Source: Chrysomallon squamiferum
Taxonomy: Eukaryota; Mollusca; Gastropoda; Neomphalida; Peltospiridae
DNA: 64,000 bases
Direction: 5' to 3'
NCBI GenBank assembly: GCA_012295275.1
Contig: CM022677.1
Coordinates: 10,010,351 to 10,074,350 of the forward strand
A program made the position numbers and the translations under genes. This document shows positions 44,109 through 56,313 of the stretch, one piece after another. Every line of letters begins with the position of its first letter. The first letter of the stretch is position 1. Below the pieces are notes generated by a model that searched no databases, was not told the origin of the DNA, and was given only the letters and a program-made list of their open reading frames with translations.

Positions 44109-45797
44109 TCAAGAAGGTGATTTTGCAAATGAGATGGAAAGCTCGAAGACTGAAATTATTATGAAGGTTCCAGAAAAGAAAACTGTAATGAAGAATGTTT
44201 AGTTTATTTGTGTAAATGGTGAATACAGTTTTTTTTTTTACTGAAACTGAAAAATATCTTGAGATTTTAAGTTAGATTATTTATTCACAATTCAGTTCAA
44301 TTCAGTATTTTGTTCAATTTAATTACCAACAGACTAATCTACTCAAAATAATATTGAAGCAAATAATATTGTTTTAAGTTATTAAGTAATTTACACTTTA
44401 ATAGCTAAAGTATAATATTTTGTATTTTGTATTTATTTTATTTTATGTAATATATAAAAGAGCATTTTGAGAGATAATTTAATGTTTTCACTAGGATTTA
44501 TTTATGTTTCAGTATTTTTACGTTCAAGTTTGTTTTATTCAGAGCCTGAAATATGATAAAGAAATGATTTATTGTTATTTCATTTACATTAATGGCAAGG
44601 TGTATTTTAGTAATAGTTCTAGATAAGTGATTTTAGGAAATCTGTAGAACAGTTTGTTTAGGGAATTCCAATATTCTGTCTGCAGTTTTTCTTATTGTGT
44701 GGATTGCAGCTCTTTACTTTTTTATTTTTAGTAGTTTCACTCATGTGTTTCCATCTTTATTGGACTGGCTGTATCTCTGTATTTATTATTATAAATAAAA
44801 ATGGATAGCTTGAAAATATCAACAATTTTTTTTTTTTCTTTAAAAACAAACAAAAAGAAAACAACCCTGAGGATTGTAAAAGGATATAGTATATATTTTC
44901 ATTTTGTTTTGTCTTCCCACATTTTATTTCTTCATAAACTTTACATTGTTCTCAAAATGGTTTTACTTACTAATTATATCAGGGTTTATTAATCAGTTTC
45001 AGGAATAACACTGTAGCTATTTAAATGTACTAATTCATTTTGTTTTCATGCTTAAGTAAAAAGTGTTCAACTGCATTTGTCTGCATTTTTCTTTGAGAAA
45101 GTATAAGAAAATTGCTGGGGGTTTTTCAGATTAAATTAACAATTAAATTTAAATATTTACTCTGTTTGTCTTCTTTGATGATTTTATTTTTATATACAGA
45201 CTAGTTCTGATAATTTTATATAAATATTTCATAAAGCATAGCTATTTGCTTGAAATTTTAAATGTTTAATTAAGATAGTGTAGAATCAATTAAAAATGGT
45301 TTATGATCAACAAACCTTGTAATAATTTGCATGCCAGCCTAATAGAGTAGTGAACAGAACATGTGTAATTTGCGGTTAGTAACATCTCACTGTAATCTGA
45401 AATACATAGATTTAATACAGGCAAAAGATATTTATAATATTAAACTTATTGAAATTAAGAATATTAAAACCTTTAATACATTTTTTTTATTATTAAAATT
45501 GTATGGAAAAAATATACATTTGGACAAAAAATGTTCTTGGTAAGACAGTGAAATTCAGTTAGAGCTAACAACAAATGCTACTTGCACTGTATTTTATGTT
45601 TAGTTTATTAATGAATATTATATTTTGTTGTAGGATCCTAGACAACAGATTCAAGCTGCCTCAGCCATCACTTCAGTTGAAAATGTTGTAAGACCTATTT
45701 TCAGAAAAGGTTCACTAGAGCTCCAGAATGTTATTACATCACAGTCTTCCCTGTCCAGAGAAAACTCAACACTTTCAAGAGAAAATCTGTCTGAAAT
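44109..45797 (+). CDS. Two phase-matched exons, Ser/Glu-rich coiled-coil-like
   Basis: Exon 44109-44184 (ttttcag acceptor, gtaatg donor) reads T then QEGDFANEMESSKTEIIMKV and PEKKT. Exon 45634-45797 (ttgttgtag acceptor, gtaatt donor) reads DPRQQIQAASAITSVENVV, RPIFRKGSLELQNVITSQ and SSLSRENSTLSRENLSE. They join in phase 0. The previous island (43623) ends in phase 0 whereas 44109 needs two bases, so continuity upstream is unproven. Protein unknown. Confidence 0.42.
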
Positions 45798-45924
45798 GTA
45801 ATTTGAATTTATAAATGCTTTTTTTCTAAATTTTGTTCTTACATGTATCAAAACATGTACTTTGTGTTTCTATTTCTGAACTCTTATTAGATCTTGGTAA
45901 CATTTTTTTCATCTTATTACTCAA

Positions 45925-46053
45925 GAGTTAAAGACTGACGTTTCTGAAGAGAAACGATTTCAAAAACTTGATGATCTCCAAGAGACTGCATTGTCAATGA
46001 CTATAATGACTAAGGACACTGCAAAAAATATGTGGTTCTACATTGCAAGTTAG
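45925..46053 (+). pseudogene. Frameshifted copy of the 35780-35902 exon fused to a coiled-coil frame
   Basis: The frame reads ELKTDVSEEKRFQKLDDLQE, TALSMTIMTKDTAKN, MWFYIAS and stops. From TIMT(K/N)DTAK onward it parallels 35803-35902, but a frameshift replaces ALCGSTLQIS with MWFYIAS. The first 20 codons have no counterpart in copy A. Confidence 0.5.
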
Positions 46054-46740
46054 AAATTATTGCAGAAGAAATGAAAACATGTGGAGCAATCATATTTTTA
46101 AATTCAGAGCAGGTTCCAGATTAATGTTGTTTTCATAAAGAATATTAGCAAGTTTAGAGCAACTCTAAGTGATTTAAAGGAATGGAGAGATGATTGACAG
46201 AGCTATGAGACTGACTGTCTGATGGGAGGTTAACAAGTAAAGAGATAAACAGGAAGATATACAGAAAGAAAGAGAGAGATATTGATATACTAATAGACAG
46301 TTAGATCAGTAGAAATTAACAAATAAATTGATAGATGTAGATGAATTTAGGCAGATAGGTAAACATGACAATGGCTATCTATTCTGTGTATTCTTCTTTC
46401 TGTCGTGTGTGTGTGTTTGTGGACAGTCTCTAATAGATATCAGACACATAGAGCAACAGATAGGTAGGTACATCAGTAGATATATGTAGATAGTCAACTA
46501 GTAGACAGCAGAGACACAGAGAGACAGGTAGGTATAGGCAAGTATAGACGGTAATGTAAAAAGGAATGTATATACAGTTGTAGGTATGCATAAATTGGAG
46601 AAGAGAATAGTAAATAAATGCGTATGGGAAGGACAATTTGCCTGTGTTTTTTGAAGAGTGAGTATACTTAGTATATATGTGTGCAAACATACAGAAAAAT
46701 AGGGAGATCTGTAGGTATGTAGACAAGGAGATGTTTAAAT
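45990..46740 (+). repeat. Segmental duplication, copy B (partner 35780-36460)
   Basis: Direct partner of 35780-36460. Includes GATA-rich tail to about 46900. Confidence 0.9.
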
Positions 46741-46899
46741 GAGTGATAGATGGTTACTGATGTCAGTGGATGGACAAGATAAAAGAAAAATAGACAAATA
46801 CATAACTGTTATAATTAATGTGTATGCGTCTGTGTGTATATATAAATACATTTGAATTAGAGAGAATGGGTATATAAATGTCAGATGATTGATAGAGAC

Positions 46900-48038
46900 A
46901 TGATAGATTAAGTATTTCTCAGGAATTATTAATGCACTTTTTTTATTTTTCTATTTTTCTCCCAAAGAACTTTCATATTAAATTAACTATATATGATTTG
47001 AAGTTTTTTTAACAGATACTATAATAGAGATCATATGTAATTTTGTGTTATACAAAAAGTTCAGCTGCAGGAAATATAAAGAAATATGAATTCGGCGATA
47101 ATTACATTTCAAATACATGTTCTAGAAACTATACATGTTATTAATAATATAGTTTCCACAACCATAATGATATAGATTTACACGTGGTTTCATTTTATTT
47201 GAAGGTGAACATTAGAGTACACATGTATAAAAATACTCTCTCTGATAAGTAAAGAACAGCCAAAATAAGTTGTAATAAAATATGCAGAGAATGCCTTATT
47301 TCTTTACACAGTTATTTTAGCCAGTCTCACAGCACCATGTGTAATATAATAGCTATTGAAACAATGTTAATACATTATTGCATCAGGTTTTACTACAGAG
47401 AAGGAGATTGTATTTTAATGGACATTCTTGCAAGAAGTTTTTGGTTAGGTTATCAATCTGTTTTCAAGTTAATGACATAAAAAGACAATTCATATTCATT
47501 TTTGTCATTTTACTAAATAGTTGTAATGAATTAACTGAAACATACAGATGTTGGTAAAATGTTTGGTAAATTTAAAAGTACATTATCATTTTATTCTTAA
47601 TATCTATGTACTTAACAAATTTATTAGATAGTTCTGTTGCCTGTTAAATTTTCATTTATTAATGGATAATAATGGCTTGTCTTTCCCTATGAAAAATAAT
47701 AAATGATGATGATTATTTAAAACAAAAATTATTTTAATATTATTACTATTTAGGTGTATTTTTAAATAAATTGTTTTGCTTAAGAATAAAGATCAGTAAT
47801 AAATCAATTTTGTTTCTTTTAGAATTGTATATGCATTCAGTACCAGATATTTTTCTCTGTCTGCGTGTTCTTGTGTGTGCATATACAATCATTGTGGATG
47901 ATTATTCATGCAGGTATATTATAATTTATATATTCTGTTGGGATGCATTCTTTTTTAATTTTATCATTTATTCTTTCAGTGTTTCAGGAGAAATATCTTT
48001 ACTATACAGTTAGTTTCATTTTTTTTTGCTTTCTATTT

Positions 48039-48081
<43 letters not shown>

Positions 48082-48166
48082 TTATTTATTTATTATTATT
48101 ATTTTCTTAATTAAAAACCTTTTCATCCAAAACTTTCACATATGAGTATGTTGTTCATTTTATTAG
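46900..48166. other. Intergenic/intronic, no gene seen
   Basis: AT-rich with a TA run at 48047-48076 followed by ATTT and ATT repeats. No exon boundaries supported. Confidence 0.5.
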
Positions 48167-48313
48167 GTGTCATTGGAAAACAAACCCAAGGACATTGATA
48201 GTCAGGCAATAATGAGTGGCTTGAAGGCAAAACGTGAAGCTCTTGATTTAGCCATAGCTGACAGAAAGCCTGCCATCCAGAGAAGCAAAGGAGTTGCTGT
48301 ACAGTCTTCATAA
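48167..48313 (+). CDS. Candidate terminal exon, unknown product
   Basis: A ttattag acceptor starts a phase-0 frame of 48 codons and TAA: VSLENKPKDIDSQAIMSGLK, AKREALDLAIADRKPAIQ and RSKGVAVQSS. The charged, alanine-rich helix and basic tail look genuinely coding. It is the last plus-strand island before the palindrome at 48404. It could end the 43-46 kb exon series; phases do not contradict or prove this. Family unknown. Confidence 0.48.
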   Translation: MSLENKPKDIDSQAIMSGLKAKREALDLAIADRKPAIQRSKGVAVQSS

Positions 48314-48403
48314 ACAGAAGAAAAATAAATAAATAATGAGTGAATAGATTTATGTTTGTAGATATATATGTGTGTGTGTGTGTTACAGAGGGTAGATATT
48401 GAT

Positions 48404-48495
48404 GAACTATATCGATTAGAGTTACCTCCCTTTAGTTATAATAATGTTTTTGAACATATATAACTAAAGGGAGATAACTCTAATCGATATAATTC
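48404..48495 (+). mobile_element. Palindromic element with ~37-bp arms (MITE-like)
   Basis: The arms (48404-48440 and 48459-48495) are reverse complements with two mismatches around an 18-bp loop. Arm sequence includes tatcgattagagttacctcc and ctttagttata. The aagggagataactct core is one I recall as widespread in mollusc non-coding and 3'-UTR sequence. Too short for a coding element. A non-autonomous hairpin element or structured 3' flank is the best description. Confidence 0.75.
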
Positions 48496-48639
48496 ATGTT
48501 ATAGCCTTTACGTAAGATGTATTCCCTACCCTAAGCAAAGTAAAAATTATATCTCCCGTTAGTGATATTTGCTTACAACCATAGCCTTATGTGAGATGTA
48601 CTCACTAAGCTTACGTACGCTAATTATCCGTACGGGATA

Positions 48640-48890
48640 AATGGAACCTCCAAAAACGCCGAGATTCGATCGATTTAACGTTTCAACTTGCTTCTGGTAC
48701 CTTCACAACTTGTCTGAGGGCGGCGGGGGACTATGGCAGTGGGCGAAGAGGTTAAAAATGGGGAGGGCACGCGCATCACCCACCCTGCCCTGACCCTAAC
48801 CTCACCCCTTTTTATTCTATTCGCCCCCCTGCCCTAGTCCCCCGCACGTCGGCTATCTTACAGCATGTGGGCGGAGCTATAAACACAGGC
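48640..48890. repeat. GC-rich fold-back island
   Basis: The only strongly GC-rich stretch of the region. Left arm 48723-48765 (gcgggggactatggcagtgg...) pairs with right arm about 48800-48845 (...gccctagtcccccgc), with a few mismatches, around a centre containing acgcgcatcacccaccctgc. Probably a mobile or fold-back element. Not coding in any frame that I can support. Confidence 0.72.
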
Positions 48891-49309
48891 TGCAATTTGT
48901 ACAAGCACTAGGAGTTTTTAAGATTAAACTGGTAAATAAATAAAAAAGAGAAATATTGTTTGTATTTACTGACTGAAAATATAGAAACTTTTCTAGTGAT
49001 CATATATTGCAGTTATTGACAGTGATTTCAGGATATATCTGATCTATCTGATCTACGTTTTGTGTTTACAGTGGTGTGTGTGTTGGTGTACACATTTGCA
49101 TACAAAAACACGCATACACACACAAATACATACATTAAGTATGTATTTCTTTCTTTTTTTATTCTTTTTTATTTGTCATCCATTTCCAAATCCAGGGGCT
49201 GCTGCAAGTATTATTAGAGATTTTAAAAATTAATTTTGTAAAATATATTTATCTTGTCAAACAATTTATATTTTTTAAACAATTTACGCAAATACCTTGA
49301 GGTATAAAT

Positions 49310-49530
49310 AATTTTGATCAATATGCTGCCTTATAACTGATCAGTATAACATTAATTCATAAATAATGTTGTATATCTTGTCAATAACCTGTCTTATAAC
49401 ATGATCAGTGTTACATTAATTCATAGTAACTTTATATACCTGATCAATAACCTGTCTTATAATGTGCTGAAAAACATTAATTCATGGGTAGTTTTCTACA
49501 CCTATTCGATAATCTGCTATAGACAGTTAT
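49310..49530 (+). repeat. ~62-bp minisatellite, 3-4 copies
   Basis: Successive units contain a cctgtcttata core, a gatcagt core and acattaattcat, starting at about 49324, 49387, 49449 and a partial at 49510. Confidence 0.85.
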
Positions 49531-49588
49531 TTGATAAAGATATTAATATATCTATGAACTGCATCCTCACAAACTCATGTATTGACAG

Positions 49589-49859
49589 CAGCAGACTCTT
49601 CTGTACTGGCAGAACAGTTGAAAGAAACCACCACACTGTGCAGGCAAGTTAATGTGTTATTCAACTTCTACATAAAAGAAAATCATTTTAGTACTACTTT
49701 TCAAGTACAATTAAAAACATTCTCATTTTTAATATATTTATTTATATATTTATTTATTTATTCTTTAATTTCACGCTTACAGTTGATGGTTGCTGATCTG
49801 CATGGTCACTTCAGAGACTGGGTAGTTGTAGTGAAACATGGTAGAGGCACTAGAATAAG
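49589..49859 (+). CDS. Two phase-matched exons, unknown product
   Basis: Exon 49589-49647 (ttgacag acceptor, gttaat donor) reads ADSSVLAEQLKETTTLCRQ. Exon 49783-49859 (cttacag acceptor, gttagt donor) reads LMVADLHGHFRDWVVVVKHG, RGTRI, then AG. The intron is 135 bp and the join is phase 0; a GC donor (gcaagt) four bases upstream is an alternative that would break the frame. Both exons look coding, but the family is not recognised. Confidence 0.45.
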
Positions 49860-50157
49860 GTTAGTAGTAATAGCAGTAGTATCTCTGTAGTAACAGTGAC
49901 TAATTAGTAGAAATAGCAGTGAAGTAACAATGACAGATTAGAAATAATAGCAGTAGTATTGCTGTCGTAAAAGTGAAGCTTAATAGCAGTATCACTGAAG
50001 TAACTGGCAGATTAGTAATTCATTGAATGTGTCATGTAGCATTAGGTGGTCACTGGAAAAATATGGTCAGAGAAATAAGTAATGTTTCATGGTTTCAGAA
50101 ATTCAATAACTCCAGTTTGGTGTCATGTTTATTGTGTTTGAATTTGATTGTGTTTAG

Positions 50158-51274
50158 ATTGGTGGAGTAGCTGATTCTGAGTCTGGTAAGGTTGTTGTTT
50201 GTTACTAAAATGATTTTTTGTTTTGATCATGAAAGGTGTAACTAATATTTATTTTATTTCTTTACTCTTATAACATTCACCCACTCCAGTCTCCATTTCA
50301 AAATCTAGATTGTAGTGAAAGAAGTGTTTTAAAGGGGTGAAATAAAGCTGTGTTTTCACAATACAGTTTGATACTTTATTTATTTGTTTACTTATTTATT
50401 GATTCTATCCTGACTACTTTGCTTATTGTTGTGATAATTTAAAAAATCAGTAATTAAAATAATTTATTGTGTCATTTGATAGAATGTTTTAGTTTTTTGT
50501 ATTTTATTAATCTGATGTTTATTTGTTTTTAAATTTCTGCCAATTTTTAATTTATTGAAGCTGTGAGTTATGTTATTTTATTTAGTGTTTTCTTTTTTCT
50601 ATCTCAGCCAGTATTTTTATTTTTATATTTTCATTTCTTAGTTTGTTACATTATAAATTTAACAATGTTTCTTCCTTTTAACTGTTAGAATTAATTTATA
50701 CTACTATTATTATTTTTATTATTATCGTTAGTGTTATTATTATTATCATTATTATCATTAGCATTATTATTATTATTAGAATAATTTTTTGTTACTATAT
50801 CTCAGTTTTTATTATTTTTATATTTATATATATTTATAATATCTGTGAGTGTTTTTCTTTTAACTTTAAAAAATTTTTGAGTTTATATTTTATTAATAAA
50901 AAATTGAATTGATGGTGATTTAAGTGTAAGATACAATTTTAGGTTTGCTTCATTTTATCAAAAATATAATATGATTACATACAGTTAACACAGGATTATT
51001 TGAATGATATTACAATCTGTTTTAACAACCAGTTTTAGAGTAACAGTTGAGTTTTTATACTTCCTGCCATCTGTCTTAATTCTTTTTATCTATCTTTCAC
51101 TTCTCTCTCTATTCTGGTTTTAAGACTCACATTTAGCACATTTTTGTGTTGAATTTTGCAGGATTTTCAACATCAGGGAGAGCTGCACAAAGTGTGGTAT
51201 CAACTTGTAATATTGAGCTGAGTTATATGTCACCTAAAAATTTATACTACTTATTCAGCACTGATTTTATTTAG
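50158..51274 (+). CDS. Two phase-matched small exons ending in a stop
   Basis: Exon 50158-50185 (tgtttag acceptor, gtaagg donor) reads IGGVADSES plus G. Exon 51162-51274 (tttgcag acceptor) completes Gly and reads FSTSGRAAQSVVSTCNIELS, YMSPKNLYYLFSTDFI, stop. The preceding island (to 49859) ends with two overhanging bases and would give a stop when joined, so either a small exon is missing or the chain is broken. Confidence 0.35.
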
Positions 51275-51433
51275 TATCATAGTTCTAAAATTTAAATGAA
51301 ATATGACAGAAGATTTTTAACGCATAAATATTTTATTGCAATTTTGTTTGTTGGACTATGTACAAGTATATTTTAAATATCACAACATTCTTTGAAATAA
51401 CAACTTAGATATGTGTGACGGTCTGGGGATCAA

Positions 51434-51536
51434 ATCTGCTGAGATAGAATTAATGAACTGACCACTGTCTGTCAGTATGTCCATGTACTGTAAAGTAAAC
51501 AGTACATATCTTAACATAGTCAGTTCATTAATTTTT
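51434..51536 (+). repeat. Imperfect inverted repeat with a central palindrome
   Basis: Outer arms aattaatgaactgac and gtcagttcattaattt, and an inner palindrome tgtactgt/acagtaca around aaagtaa. Potential hairpin or small MITE. Confidence 0.8.
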
Positions 51537-51539
51537 AAA

Positions 51540-52042
51540 CTGCTGCTTACAATTTATCACACGTAGTAATAATAGAGATAGCAGTTGTTTTGTAGAAGGA
51601 TGGAGAAAGATAATACATTTAGCAGCCAAATTTAAATCTTGTTTAAACTTGAATAGGTCTTTTTGTAAGATATATAAACTTTAGTTTAAAAGCTGGTGAA
51701 TATATGATTTTAATCACGTATACACGATAGTAATAAAATAATAATAATAGATGTTCCTTTATTATGTAAATTTTATTTCATTCTGTTTAAGATAAATAAA
51801 TAAATAAATAAATAATAAAGATAGAAAGAAAGAAAGAAACGATTAAATATATTTTATTATTAGCTAAACCAAGCAAGAGCAATTCTCAAGTGTTTGTTAA
51901 GAGGTAATTGAATAGGGGCTTGAATATTATGTCAGCACTATAAATAATATACGCAACACAACTGTTTTCCAAGTATTTTAATTTAATACAGTTTACCTTA
52001 CGTATTTGTTAGAAGGGCGTTAACTTTCATTGTCATTCTTAA

Positions 52043-52073
<31 letters not shown>

Positions 52074-52639
52074 GACAATAGCGTCTCTGAATAAAACCGT
52101 CACAATTTTGTCATCTTGTCGATATTGTGAATGAAAGGTTTGAATGTAGTGCGCCTGTAAACTACATTCTAATCAGAAAATTTGTCACCTATAAAACGAA
52201 ACAAGTAGTGTTAGTCAGCTATTCATTATTCATAATTACTCTTCTAAACAGGCAAAGACAGGAACTTAGTTGATGCAGGAAATATCTCTCTCTCTCTATC
52301 TGTGCACAACAAAGAATTTTTTTTCCCTTATGAACAAATAAACAAACAAAACATTTGCAATATTATTGAAATAAATAGCATTAATTAATTATATAAACAG
52401 TCGTATTTTACAGTTTTGCCAGAAAACTTTCAAAAACTTTATGTCACGTCATTCAGATGGATGATAGTAGTAGAAAGGTGTTGTGAAGTTATTTTTATGA
52501 CTATTTTATTATTTCCTAATCTAAAAAGTTGTCAAGCCATTTAACATTGTAATGTTTCCAGTGTAGCTGTTGGATGTCTGTCTATGTGTCTGTGTGTCCA
52601 ACTATCTTTCTCAAATTTATTTCTCACCATTAATTTCTA
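51540..52639. other. Intergenic, no gene seen
   Basis: AT-rich with AAAT and GAAA repeats (51793-51840), a TA run (52050-52075) and TC run (52285-52297). No coding signal. Confidence 0.55.
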
Positions 52640-53330
52640 CGAATCTCAGAACCGGCCCTGTTCCCCTCCTCTGTGATTATTGTGAATCAGTCCCTTGCTC
52701 CAACTAACTCGAGCATGAATAGAGAAGATGCAATATAATATCTAGTGAAGTTTTTGAGATATCAGTTACTATGTTTTATTATTTGTATGTATATCTGTGA
52801 ATAGAACATTTTATACAATGCGTCATACAGTAATAATAATAATAATAACACAACAACAATAATAATAATTATACTAATAACAGTAATAGTAATAACAACA
52901 ACAATAAAGAACTAATAACAATAACAGTTTGAACAGTAACAACAACGATGCAAAAACAAAAATGATAATAATGCTTTCAGTTGTGTTGTGACAGTGTTAG
53001 TTGTTTCCCTTTTCATGTTTATTTTCTTTCTTTATTTTCATTCGTTGGTTCCTTCGTTCGTTCAATCGTCATTTTGTTCGTTCGTTTGTTCATTTTTATT
53101 TAATTTGATTTATTTATGAAATACATAGCTTCTTTATTATTATTTTTAGTTGTAGTTGCAGTAGTAGTTATAGTAGTAGTCAGGGCCATCCATCGATTAT
53201 TAAGTGATCCTGGCATTTTAATATGGCAACTGAAGGAAGTTTTTAATTTGATTAATTTATTTTTTATTTACTACTTTAGCGTTTTCCCTTCATATACTGT
53301 TTTATTTAACTGCATTCACGTTTTATTTGA
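52640..53330 (+). repeat. Inverted segmental duplication, copy B (partner 16080-17000)
   Basis: Reverse-complement partner of 16080-17000. The opening block gaaccggccctgttcccctc (52650) is the clearest anchor. Confidence 0.87.
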
Positions 53331-53394
53331 TTTTGATTGTTTATATGAACTGTTCCTTACTGACATACTGCTCATAGATGACTAATTACAGTTA

Positions 53395-53700
53395 TTCTTA
53401 GTAGTAGTAGTAGCTAGTAGTAGTGTTGTTGTTGTTGGAGTAGTCTAACAAAAATATTAACTGTAGTATTTATAGCTGAGTTTTAGTAGTAGTAGTAGTA
53501 CTAGTGGCAATAGTAGTAACAGTAGTAGTAGAATTAGTAACACTAGTAATAATAATAATAGAAATAGTGCAAACAAAAGTAATATTAGTAATTATAGTAC
53601 TAGCTGTTTTACTACTACCACTACTACTATTACTACTACCACTATTATTATTATTATTAGTAGTAGTAGTAGTAGTAGTAGCAGTGGTAGTGTTCTTACG
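53395..53700 (+). repeat. GTA/TAG trinucleotide-rich tract
   Basis: Clusters of gtagta and ctacta runs switching strand near 53620, producing long low-complexity Val/Leu frames. Confidence 0.85.
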
Positions 53701-53860
53701 TCTGTATTCATTATTTAGTTATTTATTTATTTATGTTTGTATTTATTTATTCATTACTATGTCTTCCTTTACCAATTTTTTCGTTGTTTGCTTGTATGAA
53801 TGAGACGGGATATATATATATCGAAGTTGTTGTTACTGTTCTGGTTACGTTAAAACACAT

Positions 53861-53861
53861 T

Positions 53862-53906
<45 letters not shown>

Positions 53907-53930
53907 TGTCTGTGTGTGTGTGTGTGGAAG
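53861..53930 (+). repeat. (TG)n microsatellite
   Basis: About 70 bp of TG with a few interruptions. Confidence 0.93.
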
Positions 53931-54175
53931 GAAGTGATTTGTATTGTAATCTATTTTAGCAAGATAACGTGGCAATATCTATTTTTAGCAAACATTATAT
54001 CTCTCTACTTATCAGTTACGAAGTGTTAGAAAACTAAAATCAAACTGAACAAAAAATAAATAAATAAATAAAAAATAAACAACTGCTAGTGAAGTTGGGA
54101 AATCTGGTCGTGTGGTTTCTTTTCTGTATTGGTTTGATGTTTTTCGTTTTGCACCTGTTATTATGATTTTTTTAT

Positions 54176-54346
54176 GATCCTGATATTTGGAAATTGTTGA
54201 AAGACAACCAATACCCTCACATGGCCAGACATACAGAAGATTTGATGTTGATGATTAGGCAAGACTACATGCTTTACGACACGAGATTCCCAACTGAAGA
54301 GAGATACCTGATGTGCATGATTCTAAAGTTATCCAAGAACATTTAA
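54176..54346 (+). CDS. Candidate exon or gene fragment, unknown product
   Basis: A plus frame of 56 codons with gene-like composition: DPDIWKLLKDNQYPHMARHT, EDLMLMIRQDYMLYDTRF and PTEERYLMCMILKLSKNI, then TAA. No convincing acceptor right before it (the frame is closed by a stop about 18 nt upstream). It may be a transposon or BEN/DUF-type protein piece. I cannot name the family. Confidence 0.35.
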   Translation, partial: DPDIWKLLKDNQYPHMARHTEDLMLMIRQDYMLYDTRFPTEERYLMCMILKLSKNI

Positions 54347-54559
54347 CAAAAAAATTCACCTAAATATTTATAGTAATAATAACGTCACGTTTATGTAATT
54401 AATATGTTATATTAAGTTCAGTATGTGGATGTTGTAAAAATTTCTTCAGGTCTACCTGTAGTTTGGATTATTAAAATATATTTTATTTTTGTAGCACATT
54501 CCTTTGAATATTAATTCATAAGTTAATAGGGTGCATGGAGCTTTTGGAGAAACGAACAA

Positions 54560-54950
54560 GTGAAGGAACTATGAACATGTTCATTTCAGATAATTTAACG
54601 ATAAGTCAAATTTTCTTTTCTTCTATAAGTCATTGAAGTGCAGTAAGATGGACTTTTGCACTTTTCATAAATTTTTAATTCCATTTTTAAGTAAAGTATT
54701 TCTACGTTTAAATGCTTGATTTTCCAAAGAGCATTCTCTTTTTGTGGCGTGTCCATAACGTCTTCATACTTTAATGCAATAAATAAATTTGTATTTTGCC
54801 AGTAATTTAGTTGTTGACTCTTTTTTTTAGCAGAAACATTTACCATAATTTTCATCCATATTGTCCCATTGCTGATCCAAGTATGTTTCTTGGCCACAGT
54901 AATAACATTTTCAGGTGATTAGACAGTGCAGAAATCGACGCGTTTAAACA
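54560..54950 (-). other. Open minus-strand frames, weakly gene-like
   Basis: A Met-started 100-codon frame (54595-54897) and an overlapping frame with YYCGQETYLDQQWDNMDENY, which includes a C-x2-C pair. No start context, splice site or family match, so not called as a gene. Confidence 0.2.
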
Positions 54951-55306
54951 ATTTAACATGTGTTGCTGGGGCGTTGAATACTTGCCAACATGCTTAGTTG
55001 ATTGCTTATTGAGCAACAGGCTTTTGTTAATTGAATTTTAGTTGCTTTTAATGTAGTAAACATTTAGAAGTTTGTTACTGTCTATATAACAGCTTAGTTA
55101 GAAAACTGTTTTATAAATTACGTCCAATTATTTTGTTTTTCCTAAGGTAAGTATTTATGCTATGAAAATACAAACTTTAAAAAATATGTTATAATATAAA
55201 AAAAGTAAATAAAAAAATAAAATAAATAAATAAAAGCCATGTTAGTATAATTTTTCACTTCCTATTGCTTTATTTTGTATTTTTGTATTATTACTATTAT
55301 TATTAT

Positions 55307-55309
<3 letters not shown>

Positions 55310-55370
<61 letters not shown>

Positions 55371-55396
55371 CTCTCACACACACACACACACACACA
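55310..55396 (+). repeat. (TC)n then (CA)n compound microsatellite
   Basis: About 58 bp of TC followed by a CA run of about 20 bp. Confidence 0.95.
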
Positions 55397-55399
55397 AAA

Positions 55400-56310
55400 C
55401 TATACAAAACAGAGAAAAATACAAAACACGGAATTAAAAAAAAAAAATTAACAAAAATTAGTCTCTATGATCAACTACTCGTAACGAGTTGTTACACTGT
55501 AACGATAAGGTATAAAATGCCCATCTTACCAGACGTTATATAGTGTTCTTTACTGTTTATTCGGTAGCCGAGTACGTTACTTTTTTTTATGACAAATAAT
55601 TATTCAGCTGCTTCTAATATGGCAGAAATTAAATAATTAAGAAATTATGTGCTCGACCAGTTCATTTATCATTATTATTACAAGACCGCTGCTGATAAAT
55701 GCAGTTACGGTTATAACCGTCTCATTATTTATAGTGTGTATACAACAACAACAGTACAATTCTTTGTACATGCAAGTTATTATTTTAGTTGTTGTTGCTG
55801 TTGTTCTAGCAGTACAATAAGAAGCTTTATTATGATTGCAGTCGGAACTATAGAAAAATGGAGACTCATGTGTAGTTTAGAAATAGCTGGGTATTACTTC
55901 TTTTTGGATATATATTATTTCGTTGTGAATTAAAAGTTCATTAGAAATTGTAGAATGATAAAAATTAATTAATTAATTAAAGATTTCTTTACACATAAAA
56001 GAAAACAAAGAAAAAGAACAACAACAACAACAACCCCACAATAATAAATAGATAACTTTAACAATACAAAACAAATTACATAATAATTGTGACATATCAG
56101 TTTACAACTGGATTGGTGTGAAAAAATATACTCTCAAAAAAAAGTGGAGAAATAAGAAATTACAATTGCCAAAACTGTAAGGTGTATTAGCTGCGGGAAA
56201 TGGTTATGTGATAATAGCGAATTACTTGGTCAAACATTACAACCGATAGTTCAGTATGGGTTTTACGACTCCAGAGATCTTGAAGGACGACTGAGTTCAG
56301 AGAAGAAATT
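55400..56310. other. Intergenic, no gene seen
   Basis: AT-rich with a CAA run (56018-56030) and attaatta repeats (55965-55980). No supported exon. Confidence 0.5.
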
Positions 56311-56313
56311 TGA

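Noticed and set aside
48780-48815. Telomeric repeat in the GC-rich fold-back
   Set aside because: Only one gaccctaacctc-like match; not a tract.
53116-54029. Val/Leu-rich membrane-like frames
   Set aside because: Low-complexity GTA/CTA and TG repeats; part lies in the inverted duplication and is not conserved as protein.
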